A stretch of DNA of 64,000 bases. It comes from Antitrichia curtipendula (lineage: Eukaryota > Streptophyta > Bryopsida > Hypnales > Leucodontaceae). The notes below the pieces were generated by a model. It did no database searches, had not been told where the DNA came from, and saw only the letters and a program-made list of their open reading frames with translations. The stretch lies in NCBI GenBank assembly GCA_951230915.1, contig OX579638.1, forward strand, positions 17,502,696 through 17,566,695, in the 5' to 3' direction. Of this stretch, positions 1 through 10,828 are shown piece after piece (the first letter of the stretch is position 1; the number at the start of each line of letters is the position of its first letter). The position numbers and the translations under genes are program-made.

Positions 1-91
1 GTGACATTTTGATGGTAGATTGTTGATGAGAGAGCATGCTATTGTGACCATCATGTCCTATTGTGGAAGTAGTCTTATTTGGGGATTGCAG

Positions 92-280
92 GGTGGGCAG
101 CTCCGATCTTCTACCTCGACGACACGCCCCACCCGCGCTCTGACTAGAAGCGCACAAGCACCCCCGCCGACCAAGTTTGTTGCTCCTACACGAGCCCAAA
201 CAACAGCGAAGGGTGGAAAAGGCAGCCCTTCGAAGCCTGCAAATCAAACGAAGAAAAGGGAAGCACCTCGAAAGAAATGA
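92..280 (+). CDS. Possible 3' exon of a gene entering from the left (basic tail)
   Basis: An open frame runs to a TAA at 278-280. A splice-acceptor-like sequence (ggggattgcag) ends at 91, so the frame could be a last exon of a gene that starts outside the window. The encoded ~62 residues are Ser/Thr/Pro/Lys-rich and strongly basic (ends KKREAPRKK), with no recognisable domain. A further acceptor-like cttgcag at about 398-404 precedes a short open stretch (DNIWISSDIVRDAVLSA) that also ends in a stop. I do not recognise the protein; it may be a transposon-gene remnant. Confidence 0.25.
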   Translation, partial: GGQLRSSTSTTRPTRALTRSAQAPPPTKFVAPTRAQTTAKGGKGSPSKPANQTKKREAPRKK

Positions 281-829
281 AGCCGGGAGGTGATGTTCTT
301 ACTTTGGCCATATGCTTGAATTTGTTTATGTTATATTTTGTGCTTGACCGTAGGCTTCCTAAACCGCAGACATTCAGAACCGCATGATGTCTTGCAGGAC
401 AACATTTGGATTTCATCGGACATTGTTCGGGACGCGGTGCTCAGCGCTTGACGCTGCAGTGCACATCCCAGCTGGCTTGCAGGTGTTCATCACAGGGGTC
501 AATGGAGAAGGTCAAGTGCTAGTGCATGTTTAGGATTTACACTCTGTTGGTGCACCCTTGTAGCTAGTACATCAATTGTAGCAGAAAGCCCTCGCAGTCT
601 TGATGTTGTAATGCTTTGGATTCTTTGAATACAGTGTTTCTATTCCACTTAGTTGTCTTGCCGTTATTAACATAAGGGGGATTTGGAACTCTGTTAGTAC
701 CGGTTTCCTAGTGCAGACTTCATGAATTGGAACTGGGTCCAACTCAGGCTTTTAAACTTCAGTCACACTTCATAATTGAAATGTCTGTCCTTGCATTGAA
801 GTCCCTCTCTTGTTGAAGACGCAGCCATT
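281..829. other. Intergenic, nothing firm
   Basis: Moderate-GC sequence after the basic open frame. Apart from the short open stretch near 404-450 no gene, repeat or RNA is supported. Confidence 0.4.
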
Positions 830-1427
830 GTCATGAGTTTGTCGATCGTTAAATACCGCATGCCTGTCACTGTGTCAAACCAGACGTCAACAATGACCTG
901 AGTCTACTTCATGCATGACATCACGTAAAACGTAGGATGTCCATACCATCACAGTTGAAGAGAAAAACCACAGAAGTTTATAATATCGACAACGCGCACC
1001 AAGCACGTGACGTCTGAGTGCACATGAAGACCCTCTGCATTTATCGCTGTGTCGAACACGGGCACGCCTACTGGTACACGAGCATTGAACAGAATTTTGC
1101 CATGTGAAGACGTCAATATGTCCACCGACGACGTCAAATGCATAACATTCTTGTTCTCAGTGTGACATACGATGTCGTCAATGTGACGCTGTGATGTTAG
1201 CGCCCACATTCACTACTGCCGAATTTACGAAATCGACAACAACACATGCTAGAAATGAATGCCTAATGTTACACAGAGATATTAGAGTGGACATCCATAC
1301 GGACTTGCTAATGTATGTGTAGACGTCAAGACCAACATCCTATGTTACCCTGAAGATGTTATAAATGGTTTGTAAACACCTGCAGAAAACCTATCCAAAA
1401 TTCCATGTCAGCCCACCGTCCCGCCAC
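830..1427. repeat. Left flank: interrupted gacgtc/gacatc-rich repeat
   Basis: This segment is rich in gacgtc/gacatc words, as is 17659-17985 on the far side of the hAT element. If the hAT and one target duplication are removed, the two sides join as ...gccac-GTCCCCCT-atgacc..., so they are the halves of one older repeat. The right half ends in a CACTA-like terminus at 17985; the left terminus was not located. Confidence 0.45.
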
Positions 1428-1435
1428 GTCCCCCT
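1428..1435. repeat. Left target-site duplication of the giant hAT (GTCCCCCT)
   Basis: GTCCCCCT immediately precedes the CAGGG terminus and is identical to 17651-17658. An 8-bp duplication is the hallmark of the hAT superfamily. The exact match suggests an insertion that is not very old. Confidence 0.9.
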
Positions 1436-1445
1436 CAGGGTTGTC
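1436..1445 (+). repeat. Left terminal inverted repeat of the giant hAT
   Basis: CAGGGTTGTC, identical over 10 bp to the inverted right end. The next bases (cccgtcacgtcc) and the right-end equivalent (tatccggacgtgacg) share CGTCAC/GTGACG words but do not align as a longer perfect repeat, as is usual for the short hAT terminal repeats. Confidence 0.85.
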
Positions 1446-1449
1446 CCCG

Positions 1450-2085
1450 TCACGTCCTGTCCGTCCGTCAACATGTCCGGACGGACGTCAGGATTCAACC
1501 CCGGCATCCGTCAGGATGAAATCTGGACGAGAACCGTTGACAGAGGATGAAAACTACGGAAATGGATGGACGTTCTTCGCCGACGGGCGGCGAGCTTCCA
1601 TCGACGGACACGGAACGAGCGTGATGGATGGGTATCTGGACGGGCGGGATGGACGGATATCTGGACGGAAAACTAGACGACCATGTGGACGAGCGGGTGG
1701 ACGGGAGGGTGGACGGGCATCTGGACAAGCATGTGGACGAGAGGGGGGGCGGTTGTGTGGACGGGTATCTGGACGGGCGGGATGGACGGGTATGTGGATG
1801 GAAAACTGGACGGGCGGGTGGACGGGCATCTGGACGGGTAACTGGACGGGCGGGTGGACGGGCATCTGGACGGGTAAGTGGACGGGCGGGTGGACGGGCA
1901 TCTGGACGGGTAAGTGGACGGGCGGGTGGACAGGCATCTGGACGGGTAAGTGGACGGGTAATTGGACGGGCGGGTGGACGGGCATCTGGACGGGTAAGTG
2001 GACGGGCAGGTGGACGGGCATCTGGACGGGTAACTAGACGGTTCTGTGGACGGAAAAATAGACTGGACGGGTGGGATTGGATTTT
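1450..2085. repeat. GACGG array A1 (left subterminal), 12-bp monomer with 36-bp higher-order unit
   Basis: From about 1620 to 2040 the sequence is built from a 12-bp monomer of form TGGACGGG plus four variable bases. Three variants (ending cat, taa/taag and cgg) alternate as a 36-bp higher-order unit repeated several times near 1810-2035. Towards the terminus (1450-1530) there are looser GTCCGTCCGTC and CCGGACGG words. The period is a multiple of three, so long open frames appear on both strands with Trp-Thr-Gly or Pro-Val-His repeats; they are by-products, not genes. Confidence 0.85.
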
Positions 2086-2142
2086 TGGCTTAAATGCCTG
2101 AAGCACCCAAATCTGGTGTTGGCAAAACTTTGAAGTTAAATA

Positions 2143-2220
2143 AAACCTAACCAAGTTGCTATTTTTAGTAGTATCCAAGTTGCTATTTTTAGTAGTATCC
2201 AAGTTGCTATTTTTAGTAAG
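2143..2220 (+). repeat. 24-bp tandem repeat, three copies
   Basis: Three consecutive copies of a 24-bp unit (ccaagttgctatttttagta plus gtat), the last truncated into aagttc. It lies just inside array A1. Confidence 0.8.
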
Positions 2221-4286
2221 TTCTTCTTGAAGTCTAGTTATAGCATCAATAGTCTATTCTTAAAAATAAATGATAGTGATTTTTCGTTTCAAGACTTTGT
2301 GCAAGGGTACCCATTGCAATCTTGACTTCTTGTAGCATTGAGAGCTTTTGGAAATGTGCCTCGAAAATACAAGATCTTGGAGAAAAAATCACATTCAAAT
2401 TTTTTTTTTAATTTAAAAAAAAATATGGAGTATATTTTTAAAAGCCATAAATTGTTTGGGGTTATACATGTTCGGCAATTTAACCTCATATTTTTGTGGT
2501 CTAAATTTTTTTTAATTTTACTTGTGAAAACTGAAAAGAGGATTGGAAGACTTCACATCATTTTTGTAGTTTTAACACCCTCATGTTCAAACATTATAAT
2601 CTTTTACTCTATAAGTGATATTGTTGTGTTTTAGCAACCTATGAGCCCCTAATATGTCTTGTTTGAATTTATATGGTTACAATTTTTTTTTAATTGATAT
2701 GCCTAGTCACCTAATCAAAATGTTAACATTTTGTTCAATTTAGAGCAAATTTGTAGAAGCTCAAAACATGCCTTGGGCATCTAGGATTCTAGGGATTAAA
2801 GTTTGTTATTGAATTTTGAATTAGAGAAGTTGCTAAATTGATTTTACACTGACTATATGGCAAGAAATTCAAAAATATTAATCCATGTAGCCATGTAGGC
2901 CCTATGCTAATTATTGCCAAAAAAAATCCAAGTTGGCATTTCTCCATGTTCACTTTGAAATGAAATGAAAAAAAAAAAATTAGAATCTATTCAATTTAAG
3001 ACTTTCAAGTATAGGATCGCCATTCATAAAGTCATTTATTTCAGTTGATTTTCAAATAAATTTCATGTAGTGTGACCTTATCAAGTTAGCAATTGCAAGA
3101 TATTAAACTTTGATCATTTGATTTCCATAATGCCATTTGAGAAAAAATGGAAAATGTTCAATACTTTAATTTGTAAACTTTGGATTTAAAAATAAACATG
3201 AGGGAGTAGTCAATCAATAGTCCAACTAAAAAAACATTAAAACTAATAGAACAAAAGTTACAAAACGTGAATTATTTTTTGGTTTAATTTTAAAGACTTA
3301 AAGGAGATTTCATCAAATATGAAGCAATCAAATAATTTGTTACTTATTTCTTGCTTTGGTAAAGAATTTCCATTGTTTTTATTTCTTAGCCCCTAAAGTA
3401 ACATACTCTCATTGTCCTTTCTGCAAGGGACAAAATGGATTTTCGATAGGCTCCTATGATCTCATTTTTTACTGAAACTTTTGAAAACTTTTTCATAAGA
3501 ATGATAACATGGAATGATAGATAAACTTATGAGTTTATTCATAATACAATTTCTATTCCAATCGGTGCCTAGGAGCAAAGGGTATGCCACAATAACCTCA
3601 AACAGGGGAGATCGGGACACCGGGCGGTCCAAGACTCCGGGTAGACAAAAAAATCCACAAAAAAATGAAATACAAATTTGTATATTTTTTTTCCAGTTGG
3701 ATTATATTTTCTTTTAAATGGGAGGCTTTCATTCATCCCATTTGGATTAGGAATGGAAAAGTTATGGATTTTTTGTGGAGCGGGCAATCCTAGCGACTTC
3801 TTAAAATAAATTTGTTTCTTTCACTTCGAATGCTAATAACTTTCAATCCATACGGTCAAACATCACAAATTTTTTATCACATCATCTAAGACAAGTGTAG
3901 AACAAGATCCTTTGGTTCGATTCAAAAAATAAATTGGAAAATTTAATTCATAGGTGAACATAGCAAAAGTGGTGGTTTAGGGTGGTTTGGGCCAAAAAAT
4001 GGACTTCAAACTTTAGGGCTTCACCAAAAATAAAATAGAACACTCTTTTACCTACCATCTAAGCATACAAGCTTCTTCTATACTATTACAAAAAGTTCCA
4101 ATAGATTACAAAAATTGACAAAGGCGAAGCAACAATACACGAGGTGGAAAGAAAACAATAAATGTACATATTTTATAAATCCGTTGAAGTACATGGTAAA
4201 CTAATAAAGGCTTTACATAATTACATACGTTCGCTTTGTACAACTTCCAATATTTTATTCTATACATCTATCTAGTTGTACACAAT
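2221..4286. other. AT-rich interior of the hAT, no gene
   Basis: AT-rich filler with long A and T runs and no coding signal. It holds one copy of a ~60-bp dispersed module at about 3825-3884 (actttcaatccatacggtca core), also found at 13493 and in 52-56 kb. Confidence 0.6.
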
Positions 4287-6563
4287 CTAGTCTACATCTT
4301 CGATTACAACGCCGCGTGCTATGCTATTTCTCAAAAATCGTTGCAATTCTTCTTGCGATTCGAAAGTCCTCAGAAGCTGAAGTGCTTCTATATCGTATCT
4401 ATCATGTAAGTGGGAAAAAATGTCATTCACGAGGGCTGGCTCATGGAAGGTATTTTCTTCAGTGTACGCCATTTCTTCCTCATAGCTCAATTCCCCCTCA
4501 AATCCGACTGGCTGGCCTTGAGAGTTAAACATGATGTGTTGTGGATGTGGTGCGTGTATAAAACATTCTGGGCATTTCTAAGCATTCTGGGTCCCAATGT
4601 CCACCGGCAATCTGACCAAAATATAGTCGACGCCCTGGATCATTGTCTCCAAACACCCTCCTGATCACCTCTGTCACTTGGTTGTCACTCGTCCATGGTA
4701 TGTCAGCCACCGTTCCTGCCGGGAGGTGTCGGTTGTGGTGGCCCCACTTCCAAAGCCATGTCATGTCGGACCCCCAATGTACTCTATTACCGGGGCCCGG
4801 TAAATTTTCTTCATTGTACTCGTAATGTTGAGGCATGTGGTCTTCAAGGCCAAACGTTTTGTACAGTTGTGCATGAAATGGAGCCCTGCATTGCGCACAT
4901 CTCTTTCTGGTGACCATGTGTGGAATAAGACACACGGGGTGGTATAGATGGCCACATGTACCAAGATTCCATCCACCCTCGGGGCCAAACGGTTGTTGGC
5001 ACATTATACATGTTGTTCCATCTTTTACAAAATCTGGAACGGAAGGCCACACTAGTGGGGTAATGCCATCGTTGTTGGGTGGCCCGTACCGTTGGCGATC
5101 GATATTATATTGGAATTCCAAGTCTGGATGGGCATTCCAATCAATGCTTGAATTCTCCCTATACGCTGGCAAATCATCGGTGAACATTTCTACCACCCGA
5201 GGCCACAAGGTCAAGCCAAAATAACGTTGACCGCCATCATTGAATTCTGCAACCACTCTCCTCACTTCACGTTGCATTTGCTCAGCCTCTTTTAGCGCTA
5301 AGATGCATGTCAACTTCATGTTGCACATTTGAAGCAGCCTCTGCTCCGTCTGAGGAATTTGAACCAACTGCATATTTTCAACACTCAATGTGGTCATGGT
5401 CTGCTCCAAGGTTGTTCGAGCTGCAGTAACCACCGCCACCTCTGCCTCGGCGTTGTTGGCACGAAGTTCCAAAGCACGCATGGCGTTTGTTAATTCTTCC
5501 ATGTTTGTGCAAGTACTTCTAAGCTCTGCTTCAACTCGCTCAGCACGTGCACGCATAATATCCAATGTGGCACTTTCTGAACTTGGAAAAGTGGATCGTG
5601 ATTGCAGCACAAACTCAAATGTATTGCTCGGGCCTGGTATGTCTTCATCTGCACTGTATGTAGCACGTTCCACTACAAGATCGAGTGGTGGAACTCAGTC
5701 TGTGCTGACCCGCCTTTTACGCTCTACGAGCTCGGCTTCACGTGCGATGAGGCGCACATTTTCATCTTGAACGGCCCGCATCCTTGCATGATGAACTTCC
5801 AACACTGTAGCATGTTGTCGTCGTATTTCTTCTTTTTGTGCTTGCAGTGTTTGTACTAATTGGCGCAAGCGAATTACTTCTTCATCGTCAGCTTGCACTC
5901 CACCAATCACAGCTTGTTGGTTTACATCTGGACCGCTGCCCTGACCAACTTCTACCTCCATCAACTCCGTCCCTGGATGCTCCGCCAGTGGAACCACGTC
6001 CATTTGCACATTTTGGACATCATCCAATGGCACGGCAAGATTTGGTACATTGTCCAACGGCACAGCAGGATTTGGTGCAATGTGGCGAGTTCGATTTGGA
6101 AATGTATTATTCCGCGATTTGCCCAAAAAGCTGCTCCAGTCCACATCCTTGCCAAGAAAAACCTCCGCATATGCCATTTGGCACAATGAAAGTGTCCCGT
6201 CTTTTTTGGATCTTGCCCCCCAAAGTGCCAATGATACTTCAATCATCCTCTTCTTGAAGTGCAGATGTTGGCACTGGTCAATATTTACCATGCCAGATTT
6301 CACGTGCACCTCGTACCGGTCATGTGGCCAATGGCGGTTGATGTGGGCTCAATCTATATATTGACGACATATCACTCTTGTCCATGGGCCATCTGCCTCC
6401 AACCACCTAGGCTTTGCCATAACCTCTTCGGCATTAAGTGTGCCCCAATCCAAAGTTGCTCTGTTTCCTCTCTTCCTTCTACCTGGGGGTTCACCTGCAG
6501 GTACCAAACCTCCTGGGGGTCACCTCCAGGTCCCGAACCTCCTGCTACATCCTCTACGTCCAT
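4287..6563 (-). pseudogene. Coiled-coil / RING-H2 finger cargo gene, broken
   Basis: Reading right to left, a conserved-looking frame runs from about 6520 (RATLDWGTL, then VMAKPRWLEADGPWTRVI) through 5695, then 5692-4525, then a shifted frame 4532-4287 ending EDVD. A heptad-rich region (about 5290-5900) is probable coiled coil. At 4888-5010 is a RING-H2 finger: C-x2-C-x14-C-x-H-x2-H-x2-C-x10-C-x2-C, all eight ligands present. Such fingers usually act as E3 ubiquitin ligases; the target is unknown. Damage: TGA at 6349-6351 and at 5695-5697, both in frame, a frameshift near 4530, and another near 6490-6520 if the ATG at 6563 is the start. An acceptor-like ttttacag lies just 5' of that ATG, so an upstream exon is possible. 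The two TGAs fit TGG-to-TGA decay of methylated DNA. The gene is divergent from the kinase gene. Confidence 0.7.
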
Positions 6564-6974
6564 TCTTGATACCTGTAAAATGACACACACGATACTGTAT
6601 GCGAATACAATGACAATTTGCTTTGCCTTCTGTTGCGTGAAGGCAACTGAAATGTGGCAAAACAATGTCAAATGTATAACACTTCCCCTCAAATTGCAGA
6701 ACGAAGCTTTCTCAAGCTCGGACAGTGCAATTCAAAAGAGGAAGCACGTAAACTGTCCAAAAAAATTTACTTATACCCCCCAATTACCGACCCGATTAGG
6801 CAGGGTAATTAACATAACATCAGCCCGTCCCCCCCCGAATCCAGATCGTCCAGGGCGTGGGACAGCCCTAGAATGGACGGCCAATACGTCCACAGAGGTC
6901 CGACAGAGGGTTGGGACGCCGTCAACGGGTTCGGGGCGCCGTCGACAGGTTTGGGAAATAATTACACCGCCGCC

Positions 6975-7425
6975 CGAGACTTGGACGGACGGATTTTCCG
7001 TCCTCTCGACGGTCTGCCCGTCCCCTCGACGGCCTGCCCGTTCCGTCGACGGATTGCCCGTCCCCTCGACGGAATACCCGTCTCCTGGACGGCATACCCA
7101 TCTCCTGGACGGCATACCCGTCTCCTGGACGGCATACCCGTCTCCTCGACAGCATACCCGTCTCCTCGACGGCAAACCCGTCTCGTGGACGGCAAACCCG
7201 TCTCCTCGATGGGATACCCGTCCTCTGGATGGCCTACCCGTCTCTTGGACGGAAAGGACGTCCAAAAGGACGGGGTGCCCGTCTCTTCGACGGCTTGTCG
7301 CTGGTCGGGAACGGCCCGCCCATCCTCTCGACGGCCTGTTCGTGGTCTGGGACGGCCTGTCTCTGGTCAGGAATGGCCCGCCCATCCTCTCGACGGCCTG
7401 CCGAACGTCCTGGACGGCCCTTTAA
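6975..7425. repeat. GACGG array A2, 20-bp monomer with inverted GACGG/CCGTC pairs
   Basis: About 6990-7260 is a near-regular tandem of a 20-bp unit such as ctcctggacggcatacccgt (three consecutive near-identical copies at 7081-7140). Each unit contains GACGG and, inverted, CCGT(C), so the array is a chain of imperfect palindromes. To 7425 the pattern becomes looser. It lies 5' of the RING gene. Open frames across it on both strands are by-products of the repeat. Confidence 0.85.
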
Positions 7426-9939
7426 AAATTTTATTTTTATTTTTTTGAAAATTGATTTTTTATTTTTAGTAAAAAACAGTTTTTTTATTTCTTCATGTCA
7501 TGTCCATGTTAGAAAGTCTTGTAGCCATCTTAGAAAATGTTATGACTGTTTTAAGTGGGAAGATGACCATCATGGAAACAATTTTCTGCTGATTTGGGGT
7601 AGTCTACAAACTCTTTTGGGCTTACTGGACAGTACACTTCAAAAATTAAAAAAAAAATCACAATTAATCCAAAAAATAAAATTCCAATTGCGTTCTTCAT
7701 TTTTCACATGTGTCTTTGTACGGAAAAAATTTGATTATTTTTGCTAAAGGCAATACAACAAATCAGTCATTCTGCCTGTCATAGGCAGGTTTATCTTATA
7801 TCACAAGGATAATGACATTAGAATCCATCATAGCATAAACTTAATTTCCATTTCATGATTTATTTAGAATGTACTAAATGTAGTAGACATTAAAAACACA
7901 TTTGAAGTGCAAATCGCAATAATGAAATTTCATTTTTAGGGTCGTGTTGGGGGATTTTACATAAAATAGGAACTAGAGAAAATGAACTTTTGCTTGATAG
8001 TTAGACTCAAACTCAGAAAATATCAATTTGGGGGATAAATTTCAGATTTAGACTAAGGAGCAACAACTTCCCAAGATACATTAAAGTATCATTTTTTTTT
8101 TTTTTTTTTTTTCCTAATCTCTAAATTACGCGGAGGCAAATATCGGAAAGACTACAAAATCATTTGGATACACTTTGTAACTCAACATGGAAGGTCCCCG
8201 AAAAACGAATTGAACGCTTCCACAATCTTTCCATCTCATTGAAGTGATTGAATTGCCATCAAATTGGCACTAAATGATGTCGTTGGGCGTTCAGAGGTTG
8301 AAGTTTATTGTAAATATCTTGCAATCTACAATTCTATATAGGCAAAGTTTGTGAAATTTCTTCCGGTCAATTGAACACTACTCTAGTACTCTAGTATGAG
8401 ATCTTACATACTACAAGTAGATGTGCACCTTAAAGGCCTAAAGTCCTAAACACATTCATTTTTTTTTTTACATTCTTTACTATAGAAATGGCAATTTATT
8501 TCAGATATAGGATGCAAAAGAGGCCTTGGGACTTTAGTCAGTTTAGTGGTTAACATACGGTACTACATAAACAATTAATAAACAATCCATATGAAAAACT
8601 ATAATAATTCACCGTTAGTTGCTTTATAATTTAGAAGCCATAAAAAAAATATAGAGACCACAAAAATGTCAAGTTCATGTACTCAATGTTGCATTTCAAT
8701 TTTATTACACCAATCCACTCTTATTTGCTATAGTTACATAAACTTGAACATCAAATACTCTTAAAATTGCAACAGTGAAGAGGGTTTAGGGTTTAGGGTT
8801 TGGGATTTAGGGTATTGGCCTATAAGATTTACTTCAAAACTTAGCATGGACCGGAAACCACGAAAAATGTTCTTCCTTTTTTTAGTTGGCATTATAAGTG
8901 CAAAACTTGATCGAGATGTAGTCTTTGAAGTTTGAATTGGAAAAAAATAGATTAATGATTTAAAATCAAAGTTTTATAAAACATATTGAAGACACCAAAA
9001 AACGGCATAACAATATCTTTAGAAGGTAAAACATTCTTAAGTTTAGATGTATAGGGCTAAATTCTTTTTCTGTAATGTATGAATGGAAAGCCAAAACAAT
9101 GTTTTACATTAATCAATGATATGCATATGACATATGTTGTTTAGGAGGTCTTTCACTTATTTCATAATTAACCATTTCAGAGTTTTAATCTTACTACCTT
9201 TAACTAGAGCATTTAGAGGGTGGTTTTTGTCTTGGTCTTTGTATATTTGATCCGGGCTTAGTAAGTTATTGAATGTTTGTACGTTTGAGACTTTGAGTTT
9301 AGTATATTAGGGTAGACAGGGTTTAAAATTCAACAAAATACTAAATTGTCAGGTGCACTTACATGCAGGGAAGGATGGAATCAAAATACAATAATTCCAA
9401 AGGTGAAATTGTTCAAGTTATAATTGATAAAATTCATTTGAATTCGAATTTGAGCCCTACAGAATATAAATTATTTTAAGGGATTGCGAGATTCTGGGAT
9501 TTTTGTAAAAAAAACATTGCCCAATGCCAACAACTTTCGTGAAAATGGATGCAATTAGAATGAATCAAATATTAACATGAACATCCAAATAGAACATTCT
9601 AGGACTAACATTAAGAAGTTTTCAATTTGACCTTCTATGGTTTTTTCTATGTTTTTTCCATTATTTACGTGCAACAAAATATAATTCCATTCTAAATGAG
9701 CATTAAACCTTGTTTTTTGAGCATTTGAATGTCATCTCTGGTATTTATTTGTCCTCTAATTGAAACAAGTGTGAACATTAAGTTAACACTCTTAAACTAC
9801 CCGCCACCATAGTCTAATGCCCGATTGAGAGGGAGGACACCTGTCCTGACAAGTCCGAGAGTGCCAAACCACATAAATGAAAAATTCTCCGAACAAGGAT
9901 TAGAAATGAATTACACTCGGCCAGCACTGTTTTGAATGG
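7426..9939. other. AT-rich interior of the hAT, no gene
   Basis: About 2.5 kb of AT-rich DNA between arrays A2 and A3, with poly-T runs (8092-8112, 8460-8469). No coding signal. It holds the telomere-like patch listed separately. Confidence 0.6.
8782..8812 (+). repeat. Interstitial plant telomere-type repeat (TTTAGGG)
   Basis: gggtttagggtttagggttt followed by degenerate gggatttaggg, about four units of the plant telomere heptamer, in the AT-rich interior of the hAT. Confidence 0.75.
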
Positions 9940-10396
9940 CCCGCTCGACGACCTTCCCGCCCTCTCGACGGCCTTCCCGTCTCTCAAAAGTCTTCTCGTC
10001 CTCTCGACGGCCAGTTCGCGGGCTGGACAGCCTTCCCGTCCTCAAGCCTAAAATCGCAGGCTGGACGGTCTCCCCCCGTGGACGGCCTTCCCGTCTTCCC
10101 GACGGCCAGTCCGCGGGCTGGACGATCTCCACCTCTGGACGGCCTTTTCGTCCCCTGGACGGCTTGGCCCCTGGACGGTCTCCCCCCCTGGACGCCCTTC
10201 CCGTCCTCTCGACGGCCAGTCCGCGGGCTGGACGGTCTCCCCCTCTGGACGGCCTTCCCGTCCTCTCGACGGCCAATCCGCGGGCTGGACGGCTTGGCCC
10301 CTGGACAGTTTGTTCCTCTGGACGGCCTTCCCGTCCTCTGGACGCCTTGGACGGCCCTGGACGCTCTGTCCGTCCTCTCGACGGCCTGTCCGTCGA
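9940..10396. repeat. GACGG array A3, 20-bp monomer and ~57-bp higher-order unit
   Basis: Monomers of form cccgtcctctcgacggcctt (20 bp) alternate with segments containing gtccgcgggctggacgg; the combination recurs as a unit of about 57 bp near 10212-10320. GACGG and CCGTC alternate in orientation. It ends about 220 bp 5' of the TATA box of the kinase-like gene. Confidence 0.85.
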
Positions 10397-10407
10397 CGTG
10401 AATGATT

Positions 10408-10604
10408 GGGGTGAATTGACCCCCTCGCTCGGCCTTACTAGGGGTGCATGTAAAAAAAAGCCCTCTATTTTCGGCCGATCCAGGGTTATTATTTGATGTG
10501 ATTGAACTAATTAGGGGTCTTTATGAATTCAGAATTTGCAAAAAAGGAATGGCGCGGAAAACAGGGTCGGCCCGGAGGGCCGAGCGAGGGGGTCAGTTCA
10601 CCCC
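10408..10604. repeat. 197-bp foldback with 27-bp near-perfect inverted arms
   Basis: Positions 10408-10434 (starts ggggtgaattgacc, ends cgctcggcc) and 10578-10604 (starts ggccgagcgag, ends cagttcacccc) are inverted copies with one mismatch in 27. The element lies between array A3 and the TATA box at 10621. It could be a small MITE or part of the promoter. No clear target duplication was seen. Confidence 0.85.
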
Positions 10605-10620
10605 GGCCACGTGAAATGGG

Positions 10621-10628
10621 TATATAAG
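10621..10628 (+). promoter_or_regulatory. TATA box of the kinase-like gene
   Basis: TATATAAG in the context gggtatataagac, about 200 bp before the ATG at 10829. A transcription start about 30 bp downstream would give a leader of roughly 180 nt. Confidence 0.6.
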
Positions 10629-10828
10629 ACTATTTTTAGGGTACTTTCGCCACAGTCTCTCCTGCTCTGACAGTGCTCTCTTGTCTTGGATTGGTTGTAG
10701 TCCTTGCTTGCGAGCGCGGGTGCTGGGTAGAGGTTGTTTTGAGGAATAAGGGGGGCGGTTTTTCACTTTGTGGAAGACGAATTCCTAATTTCTTTGATTT
10801 TGATTATTTGTTACTTGTTACTGTCACG

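Noticed and set aside
1405..2202. Long open frames on both strands with Trp-Thr-Gly or Arg-Pro repeats
   Set aside because: They are produced by the 12-bp tandem repeat, whose length is a multiple of three; no start context, domain or codon bias supports a protein.
6771..7448. Overlapping open frames of ~190-200 codons across array A2
   Set aside because: Repeat-encoded on both strands at once; same reason as array A1.
8782..8812. True telomere or chromosome end
   Set aside because: Only about four units, internal to a transposon.
9911..10496. Open frames across array A3
   Set aside because: Repeat by-product; not conserved-looking protein.
6799..10500. A nested hAT between CAGGGTAATT (6799) and CAGGGTTATT (about 10480)
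   Set aside because: Both are in the same orientation and no 8-bp duplication was found, so they do not pair as ends.
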